DNA of 64,000 nucleotides, taken from contig CAWGNG010000038.1 of assembly GCA_963823895.1 (NCBI GenBank), forward strand, positions 124,001-188,000, in the 5' to 3' direction. Made by a program: the position numbers and the translations under genes. The stretch is from G963675935 sp963823895. Lineage in GTDB: Bacteria; Planctomycetota; Planctomycetia; Pirellulales; Thermoguttaceae. This document shows, piece after piece, positions 17,731 through 27,313 of the stretch. Every line of letters starts with the position of its first letter. Position 1 is the stretch's first letter. Under the pieces are notes generated by a model. The model was not told where the DNA came from, searched no databases, and worked only from the letters and a program-made list of their open reading frames with translations.

Positions 17731-18441
17731 GTGAGATACCCTATCATTGTGGCGGTGCGCGCGGTCGCATCTGTCATTGCCCACGGCGCGACGTGGGGCT
17801 GGAAGAGATACGTGGTTTCGTCAATCTTCGGCATGATGCTCTCGGCGCCGCAGTTCGCGCGGGCCGATAGCTATGCGGGCAGCGATTGGACGGTGGATTT
17901 GACGGGATATCTGAATGCGCCGCTGGGCGCCAGCCAGGACGTTTCCGAGAGCAGCGTGCCCACAACGATCGGGCAGACGAGCCAGAGCGCGATCGACATT
18001 CCGTTGAACATCCCCGCGTATTCTCTGAACATCGATGTGCCCGGCACGGTTTCCGGCACGCACATCACCGCCGATACTTTTGTGGCGGGGCCGATCAATG
18101 TGACCGTGAGCGGCTACGCGCTGAAACTCTACAACGTTACGGCTCATCTTGAAGGAGATGCGACGAGCATCAACCCGCTGGACACCAGCGGCGACTTCGG
18201 CCCGCGGGTCTATGGAATAACCGGCGATCCGACCGGCGGCGCGGATGGAACGTCGTACGTCGACATCGGCAGCGTCAAACTTGGCCTCCTTAACTTAGGC
18301 GCTGCGACGGTGGACATCTACAGTTGGGACGCCAATCGTAGCGCCACTGCCGCGCCCGAGCCTGGAACGCTGGCGCTGCTTCTCGGCATGGGGGTGAGCT
18401 TGGCCGGGTTTAGCTGGCGGAAACGGCGCATCTCGCGCTGA
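17731..18441 (+). CDS. PEP-CTERM secreted protein
   Basis: GTG at 17731 is chosen as start because AGAGAGGAGG lies seven bases upstream. A hydrophobic N-terminal segment (VVSSIFGMMLSAPQFARA) is a probable signal sequence. The C-terminus APEPGTLALLLGMGVSLAGF followed by SWRKRR is a textbook PEP-CTERM anchor, recognised by exosortase. The middle is Thr/Gly/Asp-rich with no known domain. I infer an exported, exosortase-processed surface protein of unknown role. Confidence 0.85.
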   Translation: MRYPIIVAVRAVASVIAHGATWGWKRYVVSSIFGMMLSAPQFARADSYAGSDWTVDLTGYLNAPLGASQDVSESSVPTTIGQTSQSAIDIPLNIPAYSLNIDVPGTVSGTHITADTFVAGPINVTVSGYALKLYNVTAHLEGDATSINPLDTSGDFGPRVYGITGDPTGGADGTSYVDIGSVKLGLLNLGAATVDIYSWDANRSATAAPEPGTLALLLGMGVSLAGFSWRKRRISR

Positions 18442-18563
18442 CGCGGCCGTCGCTTCATTCTCTGCGTCAAACCCAGCCGGCATCTATCAGCAGACGGGGA
18501 AAGCAGAAAAATCGAGGCCGGTGGTGCAGGAAGAACGTCTGCCCCAGTGAACACCATGCACGT

Positions 18564-19650
18564 CTACTTGGGCTTCGGTTTTTCCCCGCCTTTCGGCTTC
18601 GTTTTCTCGCCGGTTTTCAGTGGCGGCTTATCGACGGCTTCGGCGGCGGCGGCGTCGCCGGGGCCGAGCAGTTCCTGCAAGCGCTTTTCGAGCATCGGCC
18701 CGCGCAGGCCCCTGGCGACGATCTTCAACTGGCTGTCGAGCAGATACGTCTGCGGAATGCCGTAAACGCGATAGAGTTGTGCGACGGCGTTTTTCCAGCC
18801 GAGACCGTCGAAGACGTGGGAATAGGTTAGCTTGGCCTGATCGGCCGCCTCGACCGCCCGCTGCTTCTCCGAATCGAGCGTAACGCCGACGATCGTCAGG
18901 CCATGCTTCTGATAGCGGGCGTGTACGCGGCGGATCGTGGGGAACTCGCCGCGGCAGGGGCCGCACCAGGAGGCCCAAAAATCGAGTAGCAGGTACTTGC
19001 CCTTGCCGGCCTCGGCCTTCAGATCGATCGGCTTGCCGTCCAGCCCGGTCCCGGCGAACGTCGGGGCGGGATTGCCGGGGGTCAAGTAGAACTTGATCGG
19101 CACGTTGGCCTTCGACGGCCGCAGGGTGATGTGCAGGCCATCGGGCGACATCGAAGCGACCTGCCAGACCTTTCCGTGTACGTTGAACGGCTCGTTCAGA
19201 GCGAAGAACTCAGCCGAATCCATCGACTTTTCGAGAATGCCGTCCTGGTTCAGGTCGATGAACAGGGCGCCGTTTTGCAGATCGTCGAAGCGGGCGTCGG
19301 CGTTCTCGTCGAGAACGAGCACGCGATAGTGCTTGCCGTCCAAGACGACCTCGCCTTCGCGGCCGGAGTTGCGGAAGAAGTAGAGAAAATCGCGGTTGCG
19401 CTTCGTGAAGCGATAGAAATTGAACTTGTAGGGATCTTGCCCGCGGGATAAGGAACGTCGATCGCCACGTTGTCGAGAAACAGATTGAGGCCGGCGTTGC
19501 GGTCCCAATTGCCCGCGCCGGCGGCGGCGAGGTCGCCGTCCCCCTTGCGGTCGATGTAGATTTTCGGCTCGCCGCTTTCCGGCTCATCGAGTGCCACGAG
19601 GAAGCGATTATTTTCGCCGCTGCCCAGTTCTATCACGCCGTAGAGCGGCT
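18564..19650 (-). pseudogene. TlpA-like thioredoxin-fold protein, frameshifted
   Basis: The C-terminal domain contains LLLDFWASWCGPCRGEFPTI, the WCGPC redox site of TlpA/ResA proteins, which act as extracytoplasmic thiol-disulfide reductants. The upstream part (KPLYGVIELGSGENNRFLVA, KIYIDRKGDGDL, KHYRVLVLDENADARFDDLQ) is the beta-rich domain often attached to planctomycete TlpA proteins. It lies in a different frame, with a break near 19438-19446. A second break at the five-T run 19650-19654 separates it from RPIAVKLSDTPPIKPK, which is currently read as the tail of the neighbouring protease frame. One-base changes would join everything into a single reading. Confidence 0.75.
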
Positions 19651-20856
19651 TTTTGCGCGGTACTTCGGTTCGGCCTTCGGCTTGATTGGCGGCGTGTCGC
19701 TGAGCTTGACGGCGATGGGGCGATAGTAGCCGACGCCGATCTGGTCGGTCGGCCGCAGATCGAAAGTCACGCTGCCGGGGCCGGGCGGCTCGGGCTGCGA
19801 GCCTTCCAACGAGGGCGTCTCATTTTCGGCATGGTTTGCGGCCGGGGCTTCTTTGCCGCGACTCGGCTTCGGCCGCTTCGTGTTCAGCATCGTGAAGATG
19901 CCGGACGAAGGGCGGGCGAGCCGCCAGATCATCTGCACGTTTTTCTCCTGCCCCTGCTGCTGGTAGAGGGGAATGGCGAGGGAAGCGACGCCGACGATTG
20001 CCCCGTGCTCGTTGAGGATCGCCCCGCCGCTCGAACCGGCGCCGTAATCGTTCGTGACGGCCAGCATGTTGGTCGGCTGCTTGCCGTTGTGGGTGATGAA
20101 CTTGCCGCTGACCGCACCGCGGGTGAAGGTGTAAAAGCAGTTGGCCTTTCCGGCAGAGAGCACCGGATGGGAGAAGCAGTAGGTGGTTGCCCCGACCGCC
20201 ACATCGGTGGCAATCGGCAGCGGACGGAGGTGCTCGGCATCGACTCTCAGCAGGGCGAGATCGTCGAGCCGGCTGGCGGCCAACACGGCCGTGGCCCGAA
20301 AGACGCGGCCGTCGTCGGTCATAACGCCGATCGCCTGCATTTTCTTGTAGGCTTCGATCACGTGGAAGTTGGTCACGATCAGGCCGTCGTGGCGGATCAC
20401 GAAGCCGCTGGCGCACTGGACGTGCCAGTGGTTGCACTTGTCGCACTTGTAGACTCCGCCGAGGATTACGACGCCGGGTTTCGTCTCGGTGTAAACCTGC
20501 TCGGGATCGAGCTTTCCGGCGGGCTCGAGCGTCGGCGACATCGGGTAGTTGGGCTCGGCGTCGGCCTGCTCGGCGAGTTTCGCGGGCGAAATCGCCTGGT
20601 TGTTTTCCTTGAATCGCCCCAATTCGTCGGCGAAACGCTGTGTGATGCCTTGGAGGTCTTCAAACGGCTGGCCGGAAGGCAGCGTCGCGGTCTTCGCAAC
20701 ATCGGACACAGCAGCAGACGCCGCGGCCGCCGGTTTCGCTGGGGTGACGGCCGTCTCCGTCGGCGACATGAAGAAAGCCCCAACCGCCAGTACAACTCCA
20801 GCCACGGCTGCCATAATCGCATGATGGTGCATCACTTGCTCCCCGAAGTTCGACAA
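19633..20856 (-). CDS. HtrA/trypsin-like serine protease, possibly fused to the downstream TlpA-like domain
   Basis: The N-terminus (AIMAAVAGVVLAVGAFFMSP) is a membrane anchor or signal segment. The protease core contains VTNFHVIEAYKKMQ (catalytic His), LDDLALLRVDAEHLRPLPIA (Asp) and NDYGAGSSGGAILNEHGAIV (GSSGGA, catalytic Ser). A CDKCNHWHVQCASG insert may bind metal. No PDZ domain is seen. The last 50 residues or so (from TFDLRPTDQIGVGYYRPIAV) look like the N-terminus of a TlpA-type protein. The frame is therefore either a genuine protease-thioredoxin fusion or two genes joined by lost bases. Confidence 0.8.
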   Translation of the reverse strand: MSNFGEQVMHHHAIMAAVAGVVLAVGAFFMSPTETAVTPAKPAAAASAAVSDVAKTATLPSGQPFEDLQGITQRFADELGRFKENNQAISPAKLAEQADAEPNYPMSPTLEPAGKLDPEQVYTETKPGVVILGGVYKCDKCNHWHVQCASGFVIRHDGLIVTNFHVIEAYKKMQAIGVMTDDGRVFRATAVLAASRLDDLALLRVDAEHLRPLPIATDVAVGATTYCFSHPVLSAGKANCFYTFTRGAVSGKFITHNGKQPTNMLAVTNDYGAGSSGGAILNEHGAIVGVASLAIPLYQQQGQEKNVQMIWRLARPSSGIFTMLNTKRPKPSRGKEAPAANHAENETPSLEGSQPEPPGPGSVTFDLRPTDQIGVGYYRPIAVKLSDTPPIKPKAEPKYRAKSRSTA

Positions 20857-20958
20857 GAGAAAGAGCCGGCCGATTTCGGATGATCGGCATAAACGACATC
20901 TTCAACACTCTAGCTTAAAGCGAGGAAGAATCAAGAGGATGGGAGCCGCCGGGCACAG

Positions 20959-22260
20959 TTATGGTTGAATGCCCATTTTCGGCTGGGGATACTTGAATTC
21001 GGTCTCCAGGCGGAACAATCTCCCGTCGCCGGCCTGCATGTGATACGCCGCTGTGCCGTTGGAGAGCGCGACGGGCGACGGCGTTCCGTCGCGGGGACTG
21101 AGGGCCAAGAGCCGTTTGATCTCGGGATGGGCGACGATGGTGAAATCGACGGCTTGATGCGGATCGGCGTTGGCCACCAGGGCGTATTGCGTCTTGTCGG
21201 GATCGACAAAGAAGCCGACGACCAGCGGCCGATCGTTCGACAGTTGCAGCGGAGCATCGAGGGGGAGCCGCGTCGCGCCGGGCGGGATCGGGCCGGTGTG
21301 GTACGTGCCGGTCGAAGTCAGCGTGAGCAGCGTGCGGCCGATGGCGCGGATGTCGCCGTTGAGCCGCTTGATGATCGGATACAATCCGGTGGGCTTGCCT
21401 TTCACGTCGACGACCGCCGAAGTGACCAGGGGCGGACATGGCCAGTAGACCCAATAGAGGATGCCCTTCATCCCGTAGGCCAGCGCCGTGAACGCCTGAA
21501 AACGCATCTCGCCTTCACTGGGAACCGCCAAATCGTTGAACGCCGCCGAGAGCGAGAAGATGAACATCCACGCGGCGCGACCGCTTTTCAGGGCATACTC
21601 GCGGATCGTCGCCAGGTTCTCGAAGTAGTTCGGGCGGATCGTGCCGTTGGCCATCACCGAGTAATTGTCGAAACAGAGCACCTGGGGCTTGACGGTCGAG
21701 ACGAACCGCTCGACGTGCTCGCGATACGTGGGAGTGCCCAACTGCTCGGGGGTTGCATAGTTGGGAAAGATGTTTAGGTGCAGCAGCAAGTTGGGGGCCT
21801 GCTTGCGGAACTCGTCGCTGATGGCCCCCAAACGGCCGAACAGATCGCTGGCCGGTTCGTCCCAGCCATAGATGCCGTAGAGGGCGGGATGGCGGTAATC
21901 GGCGATCGTCTCGGCCATGACCTTCCGCCAGCCGGGCTTGGCCGTCATGTCCGGGGTAATCCGCTGGTCGATGACGAAGACGGGAATGCCGATTTTGCGG
22001 CAGATATCGAGTGTCTTTCGATGTTCAGCGACATTGCTGCCGGCCGAAAGGCCGACGGTGTAACCGCCGTCTTTGATAATCTTCCAATTCACTTCGTTGT
22101 TGAGTTCACCGGGAGGGCCGCCCCAAGCGACCAGCGGGAATTCCCGCGGCGCCCATTCCCGATGGCCCTCGGCAGCGTCGCCACAGAGTCCTTTCCCCTG
22201 CACGGATATGATCGCGGCACACGCGAGCGAAACGAAGAGCATGCGACGCGGAAAACACAT
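20959..22260 (-). CDS. Secreted glycoside-hydrolase-like protein
   Basis: The protein has 433 residues with an N-terminal signal peptide (MLFVSLACAAIISVQGKGLC). The body looks like a TIM-barrel glycosidase: WGGPPGELNNEVNWKIIKDG, then ALYGIYGWDEPASDLFG, where the Asp/Glu pair sits where a catalytic acid is expected, then FDNYSVM and GMKGILYWVYWP. A beta-sandwich-like tail follows. It resembles planctomycete beta-galactosidase-like proteins, but I cannot assign a GH family. The neighbours do not form an operon with it. Confidence 0.6.
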   Translation of the reverse strand: MCFPRRMLFVSLACAAIISVQGKGLCGDAAEGHREWAPREFPLVAWGGPPGELNNEVNWKIIKDGGYTVGLSAGSNVAEHRKTLDICRKIGIPVFVIDQRITPDMTAKPGWRKVMAETIADYRHPALYGIYGWDEPASDLFGRLGAISDEFRKQAPNLLLHLNIFPNYATPEQLGTPTYREHVERFVSTVKPQVLCFDNYSVMANGTIRPNYFENLATIREYALKSGRAAWMFIFSLSAAFNDLAVPSEGEMRFQAFTALAYGMKGILYWVYWPCPPLVTSAVVDVKGKPTGLYPIIKRLNGDIRAIGRTLLTLTSTGTYHTGPIPPGATRLPLDAPLQLSNDRPLVVGFFVDPDKTQYALVANADPHQAVDFTIVAHPEIKRLLALSPRDGTPSPVALSNGTAAYHMQAGDGRLFRLETEFKYPQPKMGIQP

Positions 22261-22410
22261 GAGAGGGCTCCTTTGCTACCGGAGGGCGTTCGAGACCGCT
22301 GGAAATGGAGCGAACCGGCGGGACCGCGATTATAGCACGGGCTGACGGCAAAGGGGAGTGCCTCGAAGCGCGGGCGCACGAACAACAATGGCATCGGATC
22401 GCCGCCGCTC

Positions 22411-22427
22411 GCCGCCCTGCGGGCGGC
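22411..22427 (-). terminator. Hairpin after pyrE
   Basis: GCCGCCC-TGC-GGGCGGC forms a tight 7-bp GC stem three bases beyond the pyrE stop. It lacks a T-tract, so its role in termination is uncertain. Confidence 0.4.
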
Positions 22428-22429
22428 GG

Positions 22430-22996
22430 CTAAACGGCGCTAGCGGCCGGGGGCTCGATGCCGAAATCGCGGATCGATAGCAGGCTGGCGAACTTGTAGC
22501 CGTGCTGCGTGAATGCTTCGGCTCCGCCCTCCATGCGGTCGATGATCGCCAGTACGCCGACGATCTTCAGACCGAACGCCTCGGCGCGCTCGATCGCCTG
22601 GAGCGACGAACCGCCGGTGGTGACGACGTCCTCGACGATCACGGCGGTATCGCCCGGCTTGACCGGCCCCTCGATGTACTGATTGGTGCCGTGTCCCTTC
22701 GGTTCCTTGCGGACCATGAAGCCGACCAGCGGCGTGCCGCGAACGCCGGACATGGTGATTACGGAGGCGGTGATCGGATCAGCGCCAATCGACATGCCGC
22801 CGACGGCCGCCGGCATCGTCGATTGCCCGAGCAGATCGAGGAGTCCCTCGGCCACCAGCCGGGCGCCGACGGAATCGAGCGTCACCTGTTTGCCGTCGAG
22901 GTAATAGCTGGCCTTCTTGCCCGACGCCAGGATAAACTGCCCGAACTTCAGGGCCTTCTGCCGAACCAACGCGATCAACGCCTGCTTGTCGTACAT
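22430..22996 (-). CDS. pyrE: Orotate phosphoribosyltransferase
   Basis: This enzyme transfers phosphoribose from PRPP to orotate, giving OMP in pyrimidine synthesis. The start at 22996 (MYDKQALIALVRQKALKFGQ) gives 188 residues, normal for the family. The upstream in-frame extension to 23164 is not family-like. Visible motifs are FILASGKKASYYLDGKQVTL near the N-terminus, FMVRKEPKGHGTNQYIEGPV (the mobile loop), and the PRPP-binding VIVEDVVTTGGSSLQAIE. The C-terminal LAIIDRMEGG is typical. Confidence 0.93.
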   Translation of the reverse strand: MYDKQALIALVRQKALKFGQFILASGKKASYYLDGKQVTLDSVGARLVAEGLLDLLGQSTMPAAVGGMSIGADPITASVITMSGVRGTPLVGFMVRKEPKGHGTNQYIEGPVKPGDTAVIVEDVVTTGGSSLQAIERAEAFGLKIVGVLAIIDRMEGGAEAFTQHGYKFASLLSIRDFGIEPPAASAV

Positions 22997-23322
22997 CGGA
23001 AAGCTCCCGGAGCGATAGGAATCGAAGAAGTTACCGTACCAAACGGAGGCACGAAAAGGAAGGGGTCGCAAGAGACTGGTGTGGGCGCAGGATTCGTTGC
23101 CGAGGGAACCAATGTTTAGCCGCGCCCCGAAGGGAAGCGAGCAACCTCTAACCGCCGCCGGCACGGCGCCGCGCGAGGCCGATCTTCCGTCGGCCGCCAG
23201 ACGACGAGAAACCGGAATCCGTTCTTGCGCTGACCAGTGCGGACGGGGTGACTTCCTCGTGCGAATCGGGTAGAATGGCGGCCTTCAGCAGAACTATCGG
23301 GGCTATCACCGGAGCAACGAGC

Positions 23323-24633
23323 ATGAACCGAGACCGTCTCTTGCAGCGTTTCCTGCGTTACGTCCAGATCGATTCGACCGCCGGACCCGACGTGGCGACT
23401 TATCCGAGTTCGGCCGGGCAAATGGAGTTGGGGCGGCTGCTGCTTGGCGAGCTTAAGGCGATGGGAATTGCCGACGCCCGGCAGAACCAGCACGGCATCG
23501 TGATGGCGACCGTTCCGGGCTCAAAAGGCGGAAAAGGGGACAGTCCCCATTTGTGCGAAGCACCCTCCGGGCCGTCCCGGCAAATGGGGGCTGTCCCCTT
23601 TTCCGGCCCTACGGTCGCCCTTTGCTCCCATCTCGATACCTCGCCGGAGACGAGCGGGACGGGCATCCGGCCGCAGGTAATCGAGAATTACCCTGGCGGC
23701 GACATCGTTTTGCCCGGCGACCCCAGCCGAGTGATCCGCGTGGCCGACAACCACGGCATGGAATCGCTCCGCGGGCGGACGCTCATCACTTCCGATGGCA
23801 CGACCCTGCTGGGCGCCGACGACAAGGCGGGCGTGGCCATCATCATGGAGACGGCCGCGTGGTTGCTGGAACACTTCGAGATTGCCCATTGCCCGCTGCG
23901 GATCTGCTTCACCTGCGACGAGGAGACCGGCCACGGCGTGGATAAGCTCGATTTGAAGGAGATCGACGCCGCGGCCTGTTACACGCTGGACGGTCACGGC
24001 AGCAGCGAGATCGACGTGGAGACGTTTTCGGCCGATCAGGCGGTGGTGAGCATTCACGGCGTGAACATCCATCCGTCGATCGGCAAGGGAAAGATGGTCA
24101 ATGCCGTTCGTGTGGCGGCCGATTTCGTCGCGCGGCTGCCGCGGCAGAACCTCTCGCCGGAAACGACGGACGAACGCGATGGTTTCTTCCACCCCTACGA
24201 CCTTGCGGGCGGGGTGGGCGAAATGAAGCTGAAGATTCTGCTACGCGATTTCGACGCCTCGAAGCTGGCAGGGCTGGCCGACCGCGTGCGGCAAGCGGCC
24301 GCGGCATCGATGCGGGAGTTTCCCGGGTCGAAAATCGACGTGGCCATCGAACGGCAGTATCGCAACATGGCCGAGGGGCTGATTCGCGAGCCGCGAGCGG
24401 TGGCCTTCGCCGAAGAGGCCCTCAAGCGGCTGGGCCGAACGGGGAAACGCACGATCGTCCGCGGCGGCACCGACGGCTCGCGGCTGACCGAGCTTGGCCT
24501 GCCCACGCCAAACCTTTCCTGCGGCGGCCACAATCCCCACTCGCCGCTGGAATGGGCCTGTCTCGATGAAATGGTCGAGTCGGTCGAGTGGCTGGTGAAG
24601 TTGGCGGAGGTGTGGGGAGAGGATAAGGGATGA
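23323..24633 (+). CDS. pepT: Peptidase T (tripeptide aminopeptidase)
   Basis: This M20-family zinc peptidase removes N-terminal residues from tripeptides. The start at 23323 (MNRDRLLQRFLRYVQIDSTA) fits PepT. Metal-site motifs are ALCSHLDTSPETSG, LLGADDKAGVAIIMETAAWL, CFTCDEETGHGVDKLDL and the C-terminal VRGGTDGSRLTELGLPTPNL. An insert of about 25 residues (KGGKGDSPHLCEAPSG...QMGAVPFSG) before the first metal motif is encoded by a REP-like palindrome. The stop codon overlaps the start of the OPT transporter gene by four bases (ATGA), suggesting coupled peptide import and digestion. Confidence 0.9.
   Translation: MNRDRLLQRFLRYVQIDSTAGPDVATYPSSAGQMELGRLLLGELKAMGIADARQNQHGIVMATVPGSKGGKGDSPHLCEAPSGPSRQMGAVPFSGPTVALCSHLDTSPETSGTGIRPQVIENYPGGDIVLPGDPSRVIRVADNHGMESLRGRTLITSDGTTLLGADDKAGVAIIMETAAWLLEHFEIAHCPLRICFTCDEETGHGVDKLDLKEIDAAACYTLDGHGSSEIDVETFSADQAVVSIHGVNIHPSIGKGKMVNAVRVAADFVARLPRQNLSPETTDERDGFFHPYDLAGGVGEMKLKILLRDFDASKLAGLADRVRQAAAASMREFPGSKIDVAIERQYRNMAEGLIREPRAVAFAEEALKRLGRTGKRTIVRGGTDGSRLTELGLPTPNLSCGGHNPHSPLEWACLDEMVESVEWLVKLAEVWGEDKG
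23532..23602. repeat. GGGGACAGTCCCC palindrome inside pepT
   Basis: The arms AAAAGGGGACAGTCCCCATT (from 23532) and its near-complement ending GGGCTGTCCCCTTTT (to 23602) enclose a 27-nt loop. The frame stays open across it. It belongs to the same repeat family as the one in the kinase gene at 13079. Confidence 0.8.
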
Positions 24634-26901
24634 ACATGGAAACGTCCACGTCAAAGAAGCCCAGCAAGATTCTGCCAGACAATGCCTACACGAAGCTCGC
24701 CCCCGGCGAGGAGTACAAGCCGATTGTGCCGGCGGGAGACCGGCGGGCAGAAGTGACGCCGTGGTCGGTCACGATCGGCTTGTTGATGGTGGCGGTGTTT
24801 TCCGCCGCCTGCATCTACATGGCCCTTCGCGCGGGTAACGCCATCGAAGCCGCCATTCCGATTGCCATCCTGGCGATCTTCTTCGGCAGTAAGGGACTGA
24901 AACCTGGTGGCAAGAGCACCATCCTCGAAAACGTAATTGTGCAGTCGATCGGTCAGGCATCGGGCGTGGTCGCGGCCGGGGCCGCGTTCCTCATCCCGGC
25001 CCTCTACATCAACCGGCTGGAGGTGCGATGGTGGCAGATATTTCTGGCGTGCGCCATCGGCGGGTTTCTCGGGACCGTGCTAATCATCCCATTGCGCAAG
25101 TACTTTGTGAAGGACCTCCACGGGGAGCTTCCTTTCCCGGAGGCGACCGCCATCAATGAGATACTGGTGTCGGGCGAGAGCACGTCGAAGAGCGCCGGCA
25201 CGGTGTTGCTGGCGGCCTTCGGCATCGGCGCGGTTTACGACTTTCTCGTTGAGGCGGTCCATGCCTGGAACCCGGTCATGACTACCCGGACGCTCTTCAA
25301 CCCCCTCGGCGCAGCCTACGATCACGTCGCCGACGCGATCCATAAATGGATCCCAACAATCGAGCGCCCCGAAGCATATCGGGGATCTCGGTGAGAAGAT
25401 GTCGTCCATCCGTCTCGACATATCGATGAACGGACTGGCGGCGCTCTTTGGCCTGGGTTATATCATCGGGCTTCGCTATGCGGCCGTGATCGCCGCCGGG
25501 TCGGTGTTCGCCTGCCTTGTGCTCGCGCCGTTGATTTTTCACTTTGGTTCGCAGCTTCCCGCGTTCGCCTATGCCGGGAAAACGTACGTCATCGCGAATA
25601 TGGACTCCGACGCGATCTTCGCCGCGTTCGTCAAACCGATCGGCATTGGGGCCATCGCCGTTTCGGGCATCATCGGCATTATTCGCATGGGCAAGATCGT
25701 CCTCGGCTCTATCGCGCTTGGCTTCAAGGGACTGAAGGGCGGCGCTGTCGAGGTGGCGCCGCGCACTCAGACGGATATGTCGCCGCGGAGCGTCGTTCTC
25801 GTCCAAATAGGCTCGACACTTCTAATGGCGCTGCTGTTCTTCGTGGTTGGGATGACAACCCCCGACTCGGCCACCGGGCAGACTTACTCGATGGGCCAGA
25901 GCGCCTGGTATGCGGTGGTCGGTGCGGTGGTGGGCTATGCCCTGTCGTTCCTTTTTACTCCCGTGGCCGCCCAGGCGATCGCCATCGTCGGCGTCAATCC
26001 GGTCTCCGGCATGACGTTGATCACCGTTGTGCTCACGATCCTGGCGCTGGTGGCGACGGGTCTGAAGGGCACCGGCGGGATGTTCATCGCGCTGGTGGTT
26101 GGCTGCGCGGTCTGCACCGCGCTTTCGATGTCGGGCGCGTTTATCTCGGATTTCAAGATCGGCTATTGGATCGGCGCGACACCTCGCAACCAGGAGAAAT
26201 GGAAATTTGCCGGCATCATCGTAGCATCGCTGGTCGTGGCGTTCGTGATTCCGATTATGGATTCCGGTTATCATTTCCTCGTGCCCGATCCCGCGACCGG
26301 CGAAATGATCTCGAACACGAAGGACCTGCCCGCTCCCCAGGCGAACATGATCGCGGCCGTGAGCCGGGGACTCCTCCAGGATCCGGCCAATCAACCCTGG
26401 CTGCTCTACGGCCTCGGCGGTTTCGTGGCCATTATGCTCTATATGGCAGGGGTGCCGATGCTGGCGTTTGCGCTCGGCATCTATCTCCCGATCGACATCA
26501 ACATGGCAGTGCTGGCCGGCGGCTTCTTTGCCCACATTGTGAGCAACAGCGGCCGCAATGAGAAGGTCAAGAAAGCACGGGGGGACCAGGGCATTCTCAT
26601 AGCGTCGGGGCTGATGGCAGGCGCTTCCATCTTTGGCATCATCACCGCCGTTCTCCGCCAACCTGACCTGGGGGCGCCAATCCAGTACATGTCCATCGGC
26701 GAGAAGTTCTGGCTTGAAAAGGCACCGAGCGGCGAGTCGTTCCTGCAAAGCGCGTCCGCGAAATGGTACGACGGGATCGTCGGGCAAGGGGTCAGTTTGG
26801 GGATGTTCTTGGGCCTTGCGGTGGTGTGCTTCCTGCTGGCAATGCTGGGCGCCGAGTGGTCTCTGCGCGAGGAAGAGGAGGCGGAAGCGGAGAACACATA
26901 G
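24630..26901 (+). pseudogene. OPT-family oligopeptide transporter, one frameshift
   Basis: Two consecutive frames (24630-25394 and 25399-26901) together encode a transporter of about 755 residues with more than a dozen hydrophobic segments. Typical OPT segments are HGELPFPEATAINEILVSGE in the first part and GYIIGLRYAAVIAAGSVFAC, GIYLPIDINMAVLAGGFFAH in the second. The frames join at the CCCC run 25367-25370, where one base fewer gives RPKHIGDLGEKMSSIRLDIS. The gene overlaps pepT by four bases, so the pair probably forms a peptide uptake-and-degradation operon. The clean single lesion in a homopolymer suggests a sequence error as easily as decay. Confidence 0.85.
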
Positions 26902-27313
26902 CCTTCCGCGGCGGCATTTGCGCCCTCGACAAGGTAAAAGCTGATCGCCGACAGCCGACGGCCAAGACACCTCTGGCAACACGCTTCGAGATCGCTCGGC
27001 GGTCCCAGAGCCGATCAGTTTTCGATTGCAGACGGCGACTTCTGTTGCCGATTGGGCAGGAAAGTCCGCAAAATCGGCGACAGGAGTCGCCTCCTGCAAG
27101 CCCATGCTAGAAGACTGAGTGGTTCTCTCGCGGGTTGGCCGTTTCTTGACAACGGCCGTAGACCCGGGTAGATTCTTAGAGTGGGCAATCTGGGCTGATT
27201 TTGCTGCGAATTGTCCCTGCGATGCGGATTGCGGCGGCCTGTGAAAGGCACCGCGAGATTTCCGACGATTTGTCCCTCCTGCCTCCCCGACCCCTCACAC
27301 CGGAGTTTCTGCC
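26902..27313. other. Intergenic region with REP-like hairpin
   Basis: Arms at 27034-27053 (GGCGACTTCTGTTGCCGATT) and 27072-27091 are inverted with two mismatches over 20 bp, a repeat of the planctomycete REP style. The rest contains no gene-like frame. The promoter of the DUF2961 gene should lie in the last 100 bases. Confidence 0.5.

Noticed and set aside
19591..20883. 430-codon plus-strand frame opposite the protease gene
   Set aside because: Complement of the HtrA-like gene. Composition is that of a shadow.
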